This document shows positions 29,975 to 38,425 of a stretch of DNA of 64,000 bases, in pieces. The stretch's first letter is position 1, and each line of letters starts with the position of its first letter. Where the stretch lies: the NCBI GenBank assembly GCA_022820995.1, contig JAJEEM010000022.1, positions 1 through 64,000 on the forward strand, written 5' to 3'. The stretch comes from Gemmatimonadota bacterium (lineage in GTDB: Bacteria; Gemmatimonadota; Gemmatimonadetes; Palauibacterales; Palauibacteraceae). The notes beneath the pieces are model-generated. The model did no database searches. It was given only the letters and a program-made list of their open reading frames with translations, and was not told the DNA's origin. The translations under genes were made by a program, and so were the position numbers.

Positions 29975-30884
29975 GCTTCCCGAAGTACTCGAGGCCGTCC
30001 GCGAGGTCCCGGCGCATCTGCGCGGCGAGATCGTCTCCCGACGCGAAGGTCCGCACCTCGCGCAGCCGGTGGAGGACATCGACGATCACGCGCTCTCCGT
30101 AGATGTCACGCTCGAAATCGATGAGGAAGAGCTCGATGGCCGGCGGGGAGCCCGCGAAGGTCGGCCGGGCGCCGAGGTGAAGCAGTGCATCGACGCGTTC
30201 GGAGCCGAGCGTGGCGCGCACGGTGTAGATGCCCTCGGCCGGAAGGAGTTTGTCGGGAGGGGGAGGCGTGAGGTTGGCCGTCGGAAAACCGAGCGTCCTG
30301 CCCCGTCCGAGTCCCCGGATCACGGTGCCGCGGAACGAATACGGACGACCGAGGCCCGCGGCCGCGCCCTCCATGTCGCCCTCCGACACGGCTTGCCGAA
30401 CCCGCGTGGATGAGGCGGGGGATCCGTCCGCCTCGACGCCTCCGACGACGGATACCTCGAACCCGTGGATGCCGCCCAGCCGTTCGAGTACGGAGACGTC
30501 CCCGGCACGCCCGCGCCCGAAGCCGTGGTCATACCCGATCACGACCTCCGCCGGGCGGAAGCGCGGGACGACGATGTCCTCCACGAACTGCTCGGGAGAG
30601 TAACGGGAGAACCCGGGCGTGAAGGCGACGAACGCGACGTAGTCCGGGCCGAGTTGGGCGAGGATCTCCTTCTTCTCGTTCGGCAGCGTGAGGAGCGGGG
30701 GGGCAGCTTCGGGCCGCACGACGCGGAGGGGATGCGGGTCGAAGGTGAGGAGCACGGCCCGGCCGTTCCGCGCGCGCGCGCGGCGCCGGACATCGCGCAG
30801 GATCGCCTGGTGTCCGAGGTGGATCCCGTCGAAGGTCCCCACGGTGACGACGGTGCCCCGAACGTACGGGGGGAGCCCGCTCAC
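29964..30884 (-). CDS. ribF: Bifunctional riboflavin kinase / FAD synthetase
   Basis: Phosphorylates riboflavin to FMN and adenylylates FMN to FAD. The 306-residue product has the nucleotidyltransferase motif TVGTFDGIHLGHQAIL near residues 13-28, the FTPGFSRYSPEQFVEDIV segment near 90-107, and the kinase domain with GRGRTLGFPTANL near 195-207 followed by YTVRATLG and a conserved IELFLIDFERDIYGERV region. GTG at 30884 overlaps the truB stop (GTGA), the usual truB-ribF order. Confidence 0.95.
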   Translation of the reverse strand: MSGLPPYVRGTVVTVGTFDGIHLGHQAILRDVRRRARARNGRAVLLTFDPHPLRVVRPEAAPPLLTLPNEKKEILAQLGPDYVAFVAFTPGFSRYSPEQFVEDIVVPRFRPAEVVIGYDHGFGRGRAGDVSVLERLGGIHGFEVSVVGGVEADGSPASSTRVRQAVSEGDMEGAAAGLGRPYSFRGTVIRGLGRGRTLGFPTANLTPPPPDKLLPAEGIYTVRATLGSERVDALLHLGARPTFAGSPPAIELFLIDFERDIYGERVIVDVLHRLREVRTFASGDDLAAQMRRDLADGLEYFGKRRA

Positions 30885-31795
30885 GCGGCGAATACCTTCT
30901 TCGGATGGAGGCGACCGTCGCGCTCCTCGGCAATCGCGAGGAGATCGTCGGAGGCATACAGCGCGACCGGGTTCGGGGTGCCCTTCCCCGAGTCCCGCGC
31001 GCTCCCCGGGGGGGGCAGCACCTCTCCGCGCTCGACCGATCTCCCGTACCGGATCTCGTCCCGCTCCCCGTCGTTCAGCTCGCGCCGCCACACCCACGGC
31101 AGCGCGGCCATTCCGGGGCGCCAGGCCGTGGACGCCGCGGCCACCGCTTCCGCCGCCGCGTCGGGAGAGGTCGCCTCGTCCACCGCGAAGGGGCCGATCG
31201 CCGTGCGGCGCAGCGCCGTCAGGTGCGCCCCGGGTCCGAGATCCCGCCCGATGTCACGGGCCAGCGCACGCACGTAGGTCCCGGTGGAGACGCTCGCGCG
31301 GAAGCGAACCCGGGGGAGATCGATCTCCGTGACCGCGATCTCGTGGACGGTCACCTCGCGTGCCTCGAGCCCCGGACGCTCCCCGCGGCGCGCCACCGCG
31401 TAGGCGCGCTCGCCCCCGGTGCGTCGCGCGGAGTAGGCGGACGGCACCTGTCGTCCGACGCCCTCGCGAGCCGCCACGGAAGCCCGGATCGCCTCCGCAT
31501 CCAGCTCCCGCCAGGCGGCGTCTTCCGATACGGTCTCTCCCGTGAGATCGTCCGTGTCCGTCTCGCGCCCGAGCGCCATTGTCGCATCGTAGGACTTCGG
31601 GAGTCCGTGGAAGAGATCGGCGAGCCGGGTGAACGGCCCGACGAGCGACAGGAGGAGCCCCGTCGCGAAGGGGTCGAGCGTCCCGGTGTGGCCGACCCGG
31701 CGCACGCCCAGCGTCCGGCGGACCCGAAGGACGATGTCGTGCGAAGTAGCTCCGGCCGGCTTGTCGACGAGGAGCAGACCGGCTTCAGTCGTCAC
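30881..31795 (-). CDS. truB: tRNA pseudouridine(55) synthase
   Basis: Makes pseudouridine 55 in the T-loop of tRNAs. The 304-residue product begins GLLLVDKPAGATSHDIV, and the catalytic Asp lies in GHTGTLDPFATGLL near residues 34-47. KSYDATMALGRETDTDD and the RALARDIGRDLG segments are also typical. GTG at 31795 is taken as the start; it overlaps the end of rbfA by 11 bases. Confidence 0.96.
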   Translation of the reverse strand: MTTEAGLLLVDKPAGATSHDIVLRVRRTLGVRRVGHTGTLDPFATGLLLSLVGPFTRLADLFHGLPKSYDATMALGRETDTDDLTGETVSEDAAWRELDAEAIRASVAAREGVGRQVPSAYSARRTGGERAYAVARRGERPGLEAREVTVHEIAVTEIDLPRVRFRASVSTGTYVRALARDIGRDLGPGAHLTALRRTAIGPFAVDEATSPDAAAEAVAAASTAWRPGMAALPWVWRRELNDGERDEIRYGRSVERGEVLPPPGSARDSGKGTPNPVALYASDDLLAIAEERDGRLHPKKVFAA

Positions 31796-32141
31796 GAGAT
31801 CCGTCGTCCTCGCGAGCCTGGCGCAGCAGTTCCTCGATCCGGCTCGCATGCTCGGGCGTCTCGTCGGGCAGGAAGCGGAATTCGGGGATCTTCCGCAACC
31901 GGAGCGACCGCCCGAGTTCCCGCCGTATGAACCCCACCGCGTGCTCCAGACCTTCGATTCCCTCCGAGACGTCCTCGTCGGAGCGAATGTAGACGGTGGC
32001 GAAGGAGAGATCCCTCGTCGCCCGCACGTCGGTCACGACCACGCCGTCGAGACGGGGATCCTTGAGCGACCCGAGAAGGAGGCGCGTGAGTTCGCGGCGG
32101 AACAGTTCGCCCAGCCGTTCGCTCCGGTGACGATGGGTCAC
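31785..32141 (-). CDS. rbfA: Ribosome-binding factor A
   Basis: KH-fold 30S maturation factor. The 118-residue product has the family pattern RSERLGELFRRELTRLL, DPRLDGVVVTDVRATRDLSFA and a final helix FIRRELGRSLRLRKIPEFRF (shown in parts). The C-terminal tail is acidic (REDDGSRDD). GTG start, 28 bases after ylxP. Confidence 0.94.
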   Translation of the reverse strand: MTHRHRSERLGELFRRELTRLLLGSLKDPRLDGVVVTDVRATRDLSFATVYIRSDEDVSEGIEGLEHAVGFIRRELGRSLRLRKIPEFRFLPDETPEHASRIEELLRQAREDDGSRDD

Positions 32142-32169
32142 GCGCTCCCCCGCGCCGGGCAGCCGGCCT

Positions 32170-32454
32170 TCACAGGAACTCGGTCTCGGACTCGACGACG
32201 TGCGCCCGCGGGTCGGACCTCAGGAAGAGGTCGACGCGTCCCAGAACGGACTCGGCGTGCCGACGTTCGCCCGACACGACGCAGGCCGTAATCTCGGCCA
32301 TCGAGGCACGGTCGCGAAGGCCGGTCTCGGCGGCGGACACCCGGAACTTCAGGATCGTGCGCTCGCGCAGGCCGCGGATCACCGAACGCTTCGCCTTGAG
32401 CGACCGGCAGCCCGGGAGGTGAAACACCCAGCGGCCCACCCCGATGACGGCCAT
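32170..32454 (-). CDS. ylxP: DUF503 family protein YlxP
   Basis: The 94-residue product matches the small DUF503 family: SLKAKRSVIRGLRERT near residues 18-33, KFRVSAAETGLRDRASMAEI near 36-55, and a C-terminal strand HVVESETEFL. The conserved position between infB and rbfA is the same as in Bacillus. Proposed links to ribosome assembly rest on that context. ATG start, 16 bases after infB. Confidence 0.92.
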   Translation of the reverse strand: MAVIGVGRWVFHLPGCRSLKAKRSVIRGLRERTILKFRVSAAETGLRDRASMAEITACVVSGERRHAESVLGRVDLFLRSDPRAHVVESETEFL

Positions 32455-32470
32455 GACGCCCCGCGGAAGG

Positions 32471-35182
32471 TCAGCCCGCCGGTGCTCCGGAGAGGGTGCG
32501 GGCGACTTCCACCACCTCGTAGCACTCGATCACATCGCCGACCTTGATGTCGTTGTAGTTCTCGACCGAGATGCCGCACTCGTACCCGTCTCTCACCTCG
32601 CGCACATCCTCCTTGAACCGCCGCAGGCTGTCGATCCGGCCCTGATAGATCTGGATCTGGTCGCGCAGGAGGCGGATCGGAAGGTTGCGCCGCATGGTGC
32701 CGGACTGGACGTAGCAGCCCGCGATCGTGCCCGCCTTCGGGACGCGGAAGAGTTCACGGATCTCGGCCATGCCCACCGTGATCTCGCGCTGCTCGGGGGC
32801 GAGCAGGCCTTCGAGCGCGAGACGAACCTCCTCGACCGCTTCGTAGATCACGTTATAGATCCGGATCTCGATCGACTCCCGCTCCGCGGCGGCCGCCGCC
32901 CCGGCGTCGGGTCGGACGTGGAAGCCGATGATGATCGCCTGCGAAGTCGAGGCCAGAAGAATGTCGGACTCGTTGATGCCGCCCACGGCCCGGTGGATGA
33001 CCTCGACGGAGACCTCGTCGGTCGACAGCCGCTCGAGGCTGTCGGAGAGCGCCTGGACCGACCCATCCGTGTCGCCCTTGATGACGACGTTCAGACGCGC
33101 GCCCTTGCCCGCCTGGACCGCGGCGAAGACATCTTCGAGCCGCGTTCCGGTGGCCCTGCGGCGGATATCCTTCTCCCGCTCCAGTTGCTGGCGCCGCGAG
33201 ACGATCTCGCGAACTCTCGCCGCGGAGAGGACGACGAGGGAGTCGCCCGCCTGCGGCACGCCCTCGATCCCGAGAACCCGCACGGGGATCCCCGGACCGG
33301 CGCTCGTGACTTTTCGGCCCCGCTCATCGAGGAGCGCGCGAACGCGCCCCCCATGGAGTCCGCAGACGAAGTCGGCGCCGACCTCCAGCGTCCCCCGCTC
33401 CACGAGCACGGTCGCGACCGGCCCCATGCCGCGATCCAGCTGCGCCTCGACGACCGTCCCGCGGGCTTCCCGCTCCGGGTTCGCCTTCAACTCGAGAATC
33501 TCCGCCTGCAGAAGGACCTTCTCGAGAAGGTCGTCCAGCCCCTCGCCCGTCTTCGCCGAGACGTCCGCGCCGAGGATCTCGCCGCCGAAGTCCTCGAGAA
33601 CGACCTCGCGCGCGAGGAGTTCCCTCTTGACGCGGTCCACATCCGCCGACGGCAGGTCGACCTTGTTGACCGCGACGATGATCGGCACCGACGCGTTCCG
33701 GGCGTGGCTGATCGCCTCGATCGTCTGAGGCATCACGGAGTCATCGGCAGCCACCACGAGGATCACGATGTCCGTGACCTCCGCGCCGCGCGCCCGCATC
33801 GCGGTGAAGGCCTCGTGGCCGGGCGTGTCCAGGAAGGTGATCGTCCGACCCTCCGAGAGAACCACGTGATAGGCGCCGATGTGCTGCGTGATGCCCCCCG
33901 CCTCTCCCGCGATCACGTTCGTGCTCCTGATGCGGTCGAGCAATGAGGTCTTTCCGTGGTCGACGTGACCCATCACGGTCACGATGGGCGGCCGGGACAC
34001 CAGCTGGCTCTCGTCCTCGGGCACGTCTTCGTCGTCGCTCGCGAGGTCCGCCTCGAACCCCTCTTCCCGGATCGCCGTGAAACCGGCCTCCTCGCAGATG
34101 AGTTCGATCTGGCCGAAGTCGAGCCGCTGATTGATCGTCACCATGAGGCCGAGGTTCTTGAACGCCGAGGTGATGATGGCCTGCGGGGGGACCTCGATCA
34201 GGTCGGCGAGTTCGGACACGGTGAGGAACTCGTTGACCCGGACCGTCGCCTTCTCCGTGCGCTGTTCGAGTTCGCGCTGCTCGCGCTCCGCCTCGCGCTG
34301 CTGTTGCTGTGTCTCGCGACGCCGCTTTCGCGGCGAGGACTGCCCCATCGCGGCGAGCGTCTTGCGGAAATTCTGCTGGACGGCGTTTCGATCCACGCGC
34401 CGCCGCTTCTTCCCATCGCCGGCGCGAGACTTCTTGCGGCCGTCGACGGTGTAGCCTTCGGCCGAGATTCGCACCTTTCCGCCGGGGCCCGCCGAAGCCC
34501 TCGGGCCCGATGGAGCGGGGGGGGCCGCCGGCGAGGGCATGTCGCGGCGGACCGGCTTCGGCCGACGCGCGGGGCGCGCCGGAGGGGCCGGCTCCTCGGC
34601 TGCCGCTTCCGTCTCCGCCGGTTCCGCTTCGGGCTCGGCGGTCTCCGTCTCCGCCGACTCCCCGACCTCGACTTCCGCCGCCGCGGGTTCGTCGGCCCCG
34701 GGGGCCGGCGCCTCGGGCACGTCGGCGGGCTCCGGAGCGATTTCGGCTTCAGCCTCGACTTCGGTCTCCGCCGGCGGAGTCCCGGTCGCGACCTCGGGCT
34801 CGGTCTCGACTTCGGCCTCGGCCTCGACTTCGGCCTCGACCGGAGCCTCGACCTGCGGCACATCGATGACGGCCGCAACGTCCTCTTCCGCGGTCTCGGC
34901 GGGCGGTCCGGTCTCCTCTTCGGCCTCGGTCTCCGTCGTCGCGGTCGTGAGCGACGCGGGGGCGGCCCTTCGCCGGCGACGGCGTCGCCGCACGGGGGCC
35001 GCGGTACCGGTGACCGCCTCGCCCCGGCGCTCGCGCTCGAGCCGTGCGTGCAGACGCGCCACACTCGCCGAGTCCACGCTCGACATGTGGCTCCGCACGG
35101 GCACCTCCATCTCCCGCAGCAACTGGATGAGGTGACTCGTGTCGAGTCTCAGTTCCTCTGCGACCTCGAAGACACGCTTCAT
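32471..35182 (-). CDS. infB: Translation initiation factor IF-2
   Basis: GTPase that places initiator tRNA on the 30S subunit and promotes subunit joining. The 903-residue product has an N-terminal IF2N helix (about 1-50), an RRRRRRRR basic run, then about 130 residues of Glu/Ala/Pro/Val-rich low complexity and a second basic segment. The G domain follows with [14 protein letters not shown] near residue 410, DTPGHEAF and NKVDLPSAD, and the C-terminal domains C1 and C2 are complete. ATG at 35182 overlaps the ylxQ stop (ATGA). The acidic linker is longer and more repetitive than in most IF-2 proteins. Confidence 0.97.
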   Translation of the reverse strand: MKRVFEVAEELRLDTSHLIQLLREMEVPVRSHMSSVDSASVARLHARLERERRGEAVTGTAAPVRRRRRRRRAAPASLTTATTETEAEEETGPPAETAEEDVAAVIDVPQVEAPVEAEVEAEAEVETEPEVATGTPPAETEVEAEAEIAPEPADVPEAPAPGADEPAAAEVEVGESAETETAEPEAEPAETEAAAEEPAPPARPARRPKPVRRDMPSPAAPPAPSGPRASAGPGGKVRISAEGYTVDGRKKSRAGDGKKRRRVDRNAVQQNFRKTLAAMGQSSPRKRRRETQQQQREAEREQRELEQRTEKATVRVNEFLTVSELADLIEVPPQAIITSAFKNLGLMVTINQRLDFGQIELICEEAGFTAIREEGFEADLASDDEDVPEDESQLVSRPPIVTVMGHVDHGKTSLLDRIRSTNVIAGEAGGITQHIGAYHVVLSEGRTITFLDTPGHEAFTAMRARGAEVTDIVILVVAADDSVMPQTIEAISHARNASVPIIVAVNKVDLPSADVDRVKRELLAREVVLEDFGGEILGADVSAKTGEGLDDLLEKVLLQAEILELKANPEREARGTVVEAQLDRGMGPVATVLVERGTLEVGADFVCGLHGGRVRALLDERGRKVTSAGPGIPVRVLGIEGVPQAGDSLVVLSAARVREIVSRRQQLEREKDIRRRATGTRLEDVFAAVQAGKGARLNVVIKGDTDGSVQALSDSLERLSTDEVSVEVIHRAVGGINESDILLASTSQAIIIGFHVRPDAGAAAAAERESIEIRIYNVIYEAVEEVRLALEGLLAPEQREITVGMAEIRELFRVPKAGTIAGCYVQSGTMRRNLPIRLLRDQIQIYQGRIDSLRRFKEDVREVRDGYECGISVENYNDIKVGDVIECYEVVEVARTLSGAPAG

Positions 35183-35562
35183 TGTCCAGGCACCTGCCCT
35201 TCCGGATCTCCTTGCGACCCGGAGCTCTCGTCACGCCGCGAGGGCGCGCGCTCCCCTTCCAGAATCCGCTGAGCCAGCGCCGAATCCGTGACGCCGACCA
35301 CAGCTACGTCGTTCCGTCCGAGCGCCCGTCCGAGCGCTCTGCGAGTCGCCACCGTTACACGCGACGCCCGCCGCGCCTGTGGGGTCAGCCGGCCCAGCGC
35401 ATGCCTCGATGCGTCGCCCGCCACCACGAGCAGGGCGAGCCTTCCCCTGCGTGCCGCGATGTCTACGGCCCGGGTGCCGAGAGCGACCCGGCCCGCGCGC
35501 GTCGCGATCCCGAGCAGGCTCAGCGTAGCCCCCGCCCGTGCCCGACCTCCGCCGCGCTTCAG
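35179..35562 (-). CDS. ylxQ: L7Ae-family ribosomal protein-like YlxQ, apparent CTG start
   Basis: RNA-binding L7Ae/L30e-fold protein found between nusA and infB in many bacteria. The conserved stretch begins well before any ATG, GTG or TTG: LSLLGIATRAGRVALGTRAV, then RRGRLALLVVAGDAS, and near the C-terminus NDVAVVGVTDSALAQRI. The only start that covers it and follows the nusA stop is CTG at 35562, which overlaps that stop as CTGA with AGGGG 5 bases upstream. A GTG at 35427 would give 82 residues and delete the first half of the fold. The 127-residue product has a hydrophilic tail. No ylxR lies next to it. Confidence 0.78.
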   Translation of the reverse strand: MKRGGGRARAGATLSLLGIATRAGRVALGTRAVDIAARRGRLALLVVAGDASRHALGRLTPQARRASRVTVATRRALGRALGRNDVAVVGVTDSALAQRILEGERAPSRRDESSGSQGDPEGQVPGQ

Positions 35563-36977
35563 GAGGTCCCCTCGCCAGAGGCCGCCGTGCTCAGCGCGTC
35601 GGCCGCTTCCGCGGGCGCGGCCTCCGCGGCCACTTCCGGAACCGCCTCCTCCGCGGACGCCTCGGCAGCCGCGGCGTCCTCGGCCTGCGTCTCGTCCACG
35701 ACGGTGAGTTCGTCGATGAGCGCTTCCAGCGTGTCCGCCTCGTCGGGCCCGATTCCCGGGACCTGAAGGAAATCGCTCCGATCCATGTCTAGGAGCCCGT
35801 AGAAGTTGCCGACCCCGGCGGCCTCGAGCGCCGCCAGCGTCGCCGGGGCGATCCCCTCGAGCTCGGAGAGCGGGAAGTCGGACATCTCGTATTCGTCATC
35901 GCTTCCGAACAGCCCGGCCTCTCCGCCGCGCTCCATCCAGTCACGGCTGGAATACAGGTCGATCTGCCATCCGATGAGCTGTGACGCCAACCGCACGTTC
36001 TGCCCGTTTCGTCCGATCGCCAGCGACAGCTGGTCCTCGTCAACGATCGCCGTGATGACGTGCCGCTCCTGATTCGAGATCACTTTGGCGACCCGGGCCG
36101 GAGCCAGGGCTCGGCGGGCGAAGATCTCCGGGTCCGGGTGCCACGGGACGATGTCGATGCGTTCCCCGCTCAGCTCCGACACGACCGCCTGGACGCGCGA
36201 GCCCTTGAGACCGACGCAGGCTCCGACCGGGTCGACGGACTCATCGCGGGATGCGACGGCCACCTTCGTGCGTCCGCCCGCCTCGCGGACGATCTCCTTG
36301 ATGTCGACGATATTCTGGTAGATCTCCGGCACTTCGAGCGCGAACAGCGAAGCGACGAACTGGGGATCCGCCCGCGACAGGATGAGCCGCGGGCCGCGCG
36401 GCGTCTCCTCCAGCAGCTTCAACACGGCGCGGATCGGCTCGCCCTGGCGGAAGCGTTCCCGCGGATTCTGCTCCCGCCACGGGATGATCGCCTCGGCTTC
36501 ACGGGACCGGTTCAGCATGACGACGAGTTTTCCGCGCTCGCTCGCCTGCACTTCGCCGGAAACGAGGTCTCCCACCCGGTCGTTGAATTCCATGCGGATC
36601 CGGTCGCGTTCTCCCTCGCGGATGCGCTGGATGATTCTCTGCTTGGCGGCCATGACCGCGCTGCGCCCGAAATCCCTGAAGTCGACGGGGATCTCCATGA
36701 GGTCGCCGACCTGGAAATCGGGGTCATCCCAGCGGGCCTGCTCGAGCGTCACCTCCCGAGCCGGATCCTCGACCTCCTCGACGACTTCCTTGAGGACGAC
36801 GATCGAGATGTCGCCTCCATCGGTAACGTCGATCTCCGCTTCGACGGGACCGCCGAAACGACGGGCGAGCGCCGCATGGATCCCTTCGCGGATCAGATCA
36901 TGCAACTCCAGTTCCGTCAGCGACTTGTTCGCCGCCATCATGCGGAATGCTTCAACGATCGGGATCTGATCGCTCAT
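35559..36977 (-). CDS. nusA: Transcription termination/antitermination factor NusA
   Basis: RNA polymerase-associated factor for pausing, termination and antitermination. The 472-residue product has the N-terminal polymerase-binding domain (about 1-125), S1 (about 130-200), KH1 with DPVGACVGLKGSRVQAVVSEL near 255-275 (given by its ends DPVGACVGLKG and VSEL) and KH2 with LAIGRNGQNVRLASQL near 320. One helix-hairpin-helix-like repeat follows, then an Ala/Glu-rich tail. It overlaps ylxQ by CTGA and starts 9 bases after rimP. Confidence 0.96.
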   Translation of the reverse strand: MSDQIPIVEAFRMMAANKSLTELELHDLIREGIHAALARRFGGPVEAEIDVTDGGDISIVVLKEVVEEVEDPAREVTLEQARWDDPDFQVGDLMEIPVDFRDFGRSAVMAAKQRIIQRIREGERDRIRMEFNDRVGDLVSGEVQASERGKLVVMLNRSREAEAIIPWREQNPRERFRQGEPIRAVLKLLEETPRGPRLILSRADPQFVASLFALEVPEIYQNIVDIKEIVREAGGRTKVAVASRDESVDPVGACVGLKGSRVQAVVSELSGERIDIVPWHPDPEIFARRALAPARVAKVISNQERHVITAIVDEDQLSLAIGRNGQNVRLASQLIGWQIDLYSSRDWMERGGEAGLFGSDDEYEMSDFPLSELEGIAPATLAALEAAGVGNFYGLLDMDRSDFLQVPGIGPDEADTLEALIDELTVVDETQAEDAAAAEASAEEAVPEVAAEAAPAEAADALSTAASGEGTS

Positions 36978-36986
36978 TGCGTCTCT

Positions 36987-37478
36987 CTATCTCCCACCCA
37001 CGCTTCCGGCCGCGTCCCAGTCGTAGACCAGGCGGGCGGAGGCCACTAGCTCCAGCGGGATCTCCACACGATCCCCTTCGATCTCCAGCGCGAACGTCCC
37101 GGGAAGCCCGTCCACCATCCCGAGCAGCGTCCCTTCCAGTTTTCGGCCGCGGTCGGCCAGTGGGCCGAAACCCCGCACGCGAACCCGCGACCCGGCGAAG
37201 CGATCGTAGTCCGCGGCCCTGACCAGCGGCCGGTCCACTCCCGGCGACGACACTTCGAGCACCCAGTCCTCGGCTGCTCCATCTTCAAGTGCGCCACGCA
37301 GTTTCCTCGTCACGGCGACGCAATCGTCGACGGTGACGCCCGACCGCGCGGACGACGGACCCGGCCGATCGATCCGGAGCCTGAGCAACGGCCGGCGACG
37401 GCCTCCGCCCCGCTCCATCTGCACGACCTCGAAGCCGAGGGCTTCGACCGCGCGTTCGATGTCCGCCGAGTCCAGCAT
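36987..37478 (-). CDS. rimP: Ribosome maturation factor RimP
   Basis: 30S assembly factor. The 163-residue product fits the two-domain DUF150 layout: ALGFEVVQMERGGG, then VTVDDCVAVTRKL, and the hallmark LEVSSPGVDRPL near residues 99-110. The rimP-nusA-infB order is universal. GGAAGG lies 7 bases before the ATG. Confidence 0.93.
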   Translation of the reverse strand: MLDSADIERAVEALGFEVVQMERGGGRRRPLLRLRIDRPGPSSARSGVTVDDCVAVTRKLRGALEDGAAEDWVLEVSSPGVDRPLVRAADYDRFAGSRVRVRGFGPLADRGRKLEGTLLGMVDGLPGTFALEIEGDRVEIPLELVASARLVYDWDAAGSVGGR

Positions 37479-37515
37479 GACCGACCCTTCCGGCGAATCC
37501 GGTTCGCCCTACTGC

Positions 37516-37549
37516 AAAAAAAAGTGGGGCCCGTACAGCTTCCCCACTT
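37516..37549 (-). terminator. Intrinsic terminator or attenuator upstream of rimP
   Basis: On the minus strand AAGTGGGG (37549-37542), a 12-base loop, CCCCACTT (37529-37522) and a run of eight T (37523-37516). This is the only textbook hairpin plus U-tract seen in the window. It ends 37 bases before the rimP ATG and could terminate the murA-pgeF transcript or, given the promoter at 37605-37633, act as an attenuator for rimP-nusA-infB. Confidence 0.85.
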
Positions 37550-37604
37550 CGAGTAACGCCATCGCCCGCCGGCCCGCGCGGACGTATGTGGACATGCGAC
37601 TCGG

Positions 37605-37633
37605 AACATACGGCGGGGTCCGACCCGCTGCAA
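37605..37633 (-). promoter_or_regulatory. Candidate promoter for the rimP-nusA-infB operon
   Basis: Minus strand TTGCAG (37633-37628), 17 bases, TATGTT (37610-37605). Predicted start near 37598, giving a leader of about 120 bases that contains the hairpin at 37516-37549. It lies just after the pgeF stop. No gene is supported in 37479-37663. Confidence 0.5.
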
Positions 37634-37663
37634 CAGCCCGTACCGCTTGCCGGCGCCTCCGGC

Positions 37664-38425
37664 TCAGCCGCTTCGCAGCCCGAGGAAGGCGGCCATCCGC
37701 CCGGCCGTCCCGCCGCTCGCGCGGTGCGAATGAAGGTCGCCGGGGCCGCACGACGTGCAGAAGCGGGAACTCGACAGGGCGCCGGGCGCGACGCCGGCGG
37801 TCGCGGCCTGGGCGGCGAGGATCCCCCTCAGGTCGAGTCGCGCCCGCGTGCCGGCGAGGCCGAAAGCGGACAGGACGGGGGTGTCGACCTCGTAGCAGCG
37901 CCCGCAGATCGCGGGCCCCAGATGGACGCGAAGATCCCCGGCGGCGCCGGGTGGGCGGTGGTCCGGACCGCGAACGAGCCGGGAGATCGCGCGCGGAAGG
38001 ATTCCGGCCGCGGCCCCGCGCCATCCCGCGTGGATGAGCCCGATGCGCCCGAGTTCGCGCGACCACAGGTAGACGGGCACGCAATCGGCGGCCGTCGCGG
38101 CGAGGAGCCAGCCGGGCCCGTCGACGATCTGGCCGTCCACGCGACCCGGCCGGTCGACGATGCACGCCCCGGAATCCGGGACGGGTGCGGCCCTGATCTC
38201 CCGGAGATCCGTGCCGTGGACCTGGGTCGGCACCGATACCCGGCGGAAGCCGAGTTCCCGGGCGAGATCCCCGTACACCGCGGCGACGCGGTCCGGCGGG
38301 ACCTCCGCGACGGCGAGGTCTCCCCGCTCCGCCGTCGTGATCCCGCACACGATGCCCGGATCGAGCGATTCCCACTGCGACAGCCGCAGCAGGCCATCCG
38401 TCGGCGTCTCCGCGACCTCCGTCAT
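37664..38425 (-). CDS. pgeF: Peptidoglycan editing factor PgeF (laccase-domain, YfiH family)
   Basis: Cytoplasmic DUF152 protein; the E. coli member removes wrongly incorporated L-Ser from muropeptide precursors, though the family is often labelled polyphenol oxidase. The 253-residue product has the metal triad His-Cys-His in QVHGTD near residue 69, TAADCVPV near 112 and IHAGWRG near 130, and the C-terminal [14 protein letters not shown] near 230. ATG at 38425 overlaps the murA stop (ATGA). The pairing with murA supports a wall-quality role. Confidence 0.93.
   Translation of the reverse strand: MTEVAETPTDGLLRLSQWESLDPGIVCGITTAERGDLAVAEVPPDRVAAVYGDLARELGFRRVSVPTQVHGTDLREIRAAPVPDSGACIVDRPGRVDGQIVDGPGWLLAATAADCVPVYLWSRELGRIGLIHAGWRGAAAGILPRAISRLVRGPDHRPPGAAGDLRVHLGPAICGRCYEVDTPVLSAFGLAGTRARLDLRGILAAQAATAGVAPGALSSSRFCTSCGPGDLHSHRASGGTAGRMAAFLGLRSG

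Noticed and set aside
35179-35427. 82-residue version of YlxQ starting at GTG 35427
   Set aside because: It would remove half of the L7Ae fold, which is visibly encoded upstream in the same frame; the CTG start at 35562 explains the full protein.
37509-37664. Possible broken ATP-binding gene start (MALLEVGKLYG) next to the eight-T run
   Set aside because: The frame ends within 20 codons, has no homologous continuation in any frame, and overlaps the hairpin-terminator.
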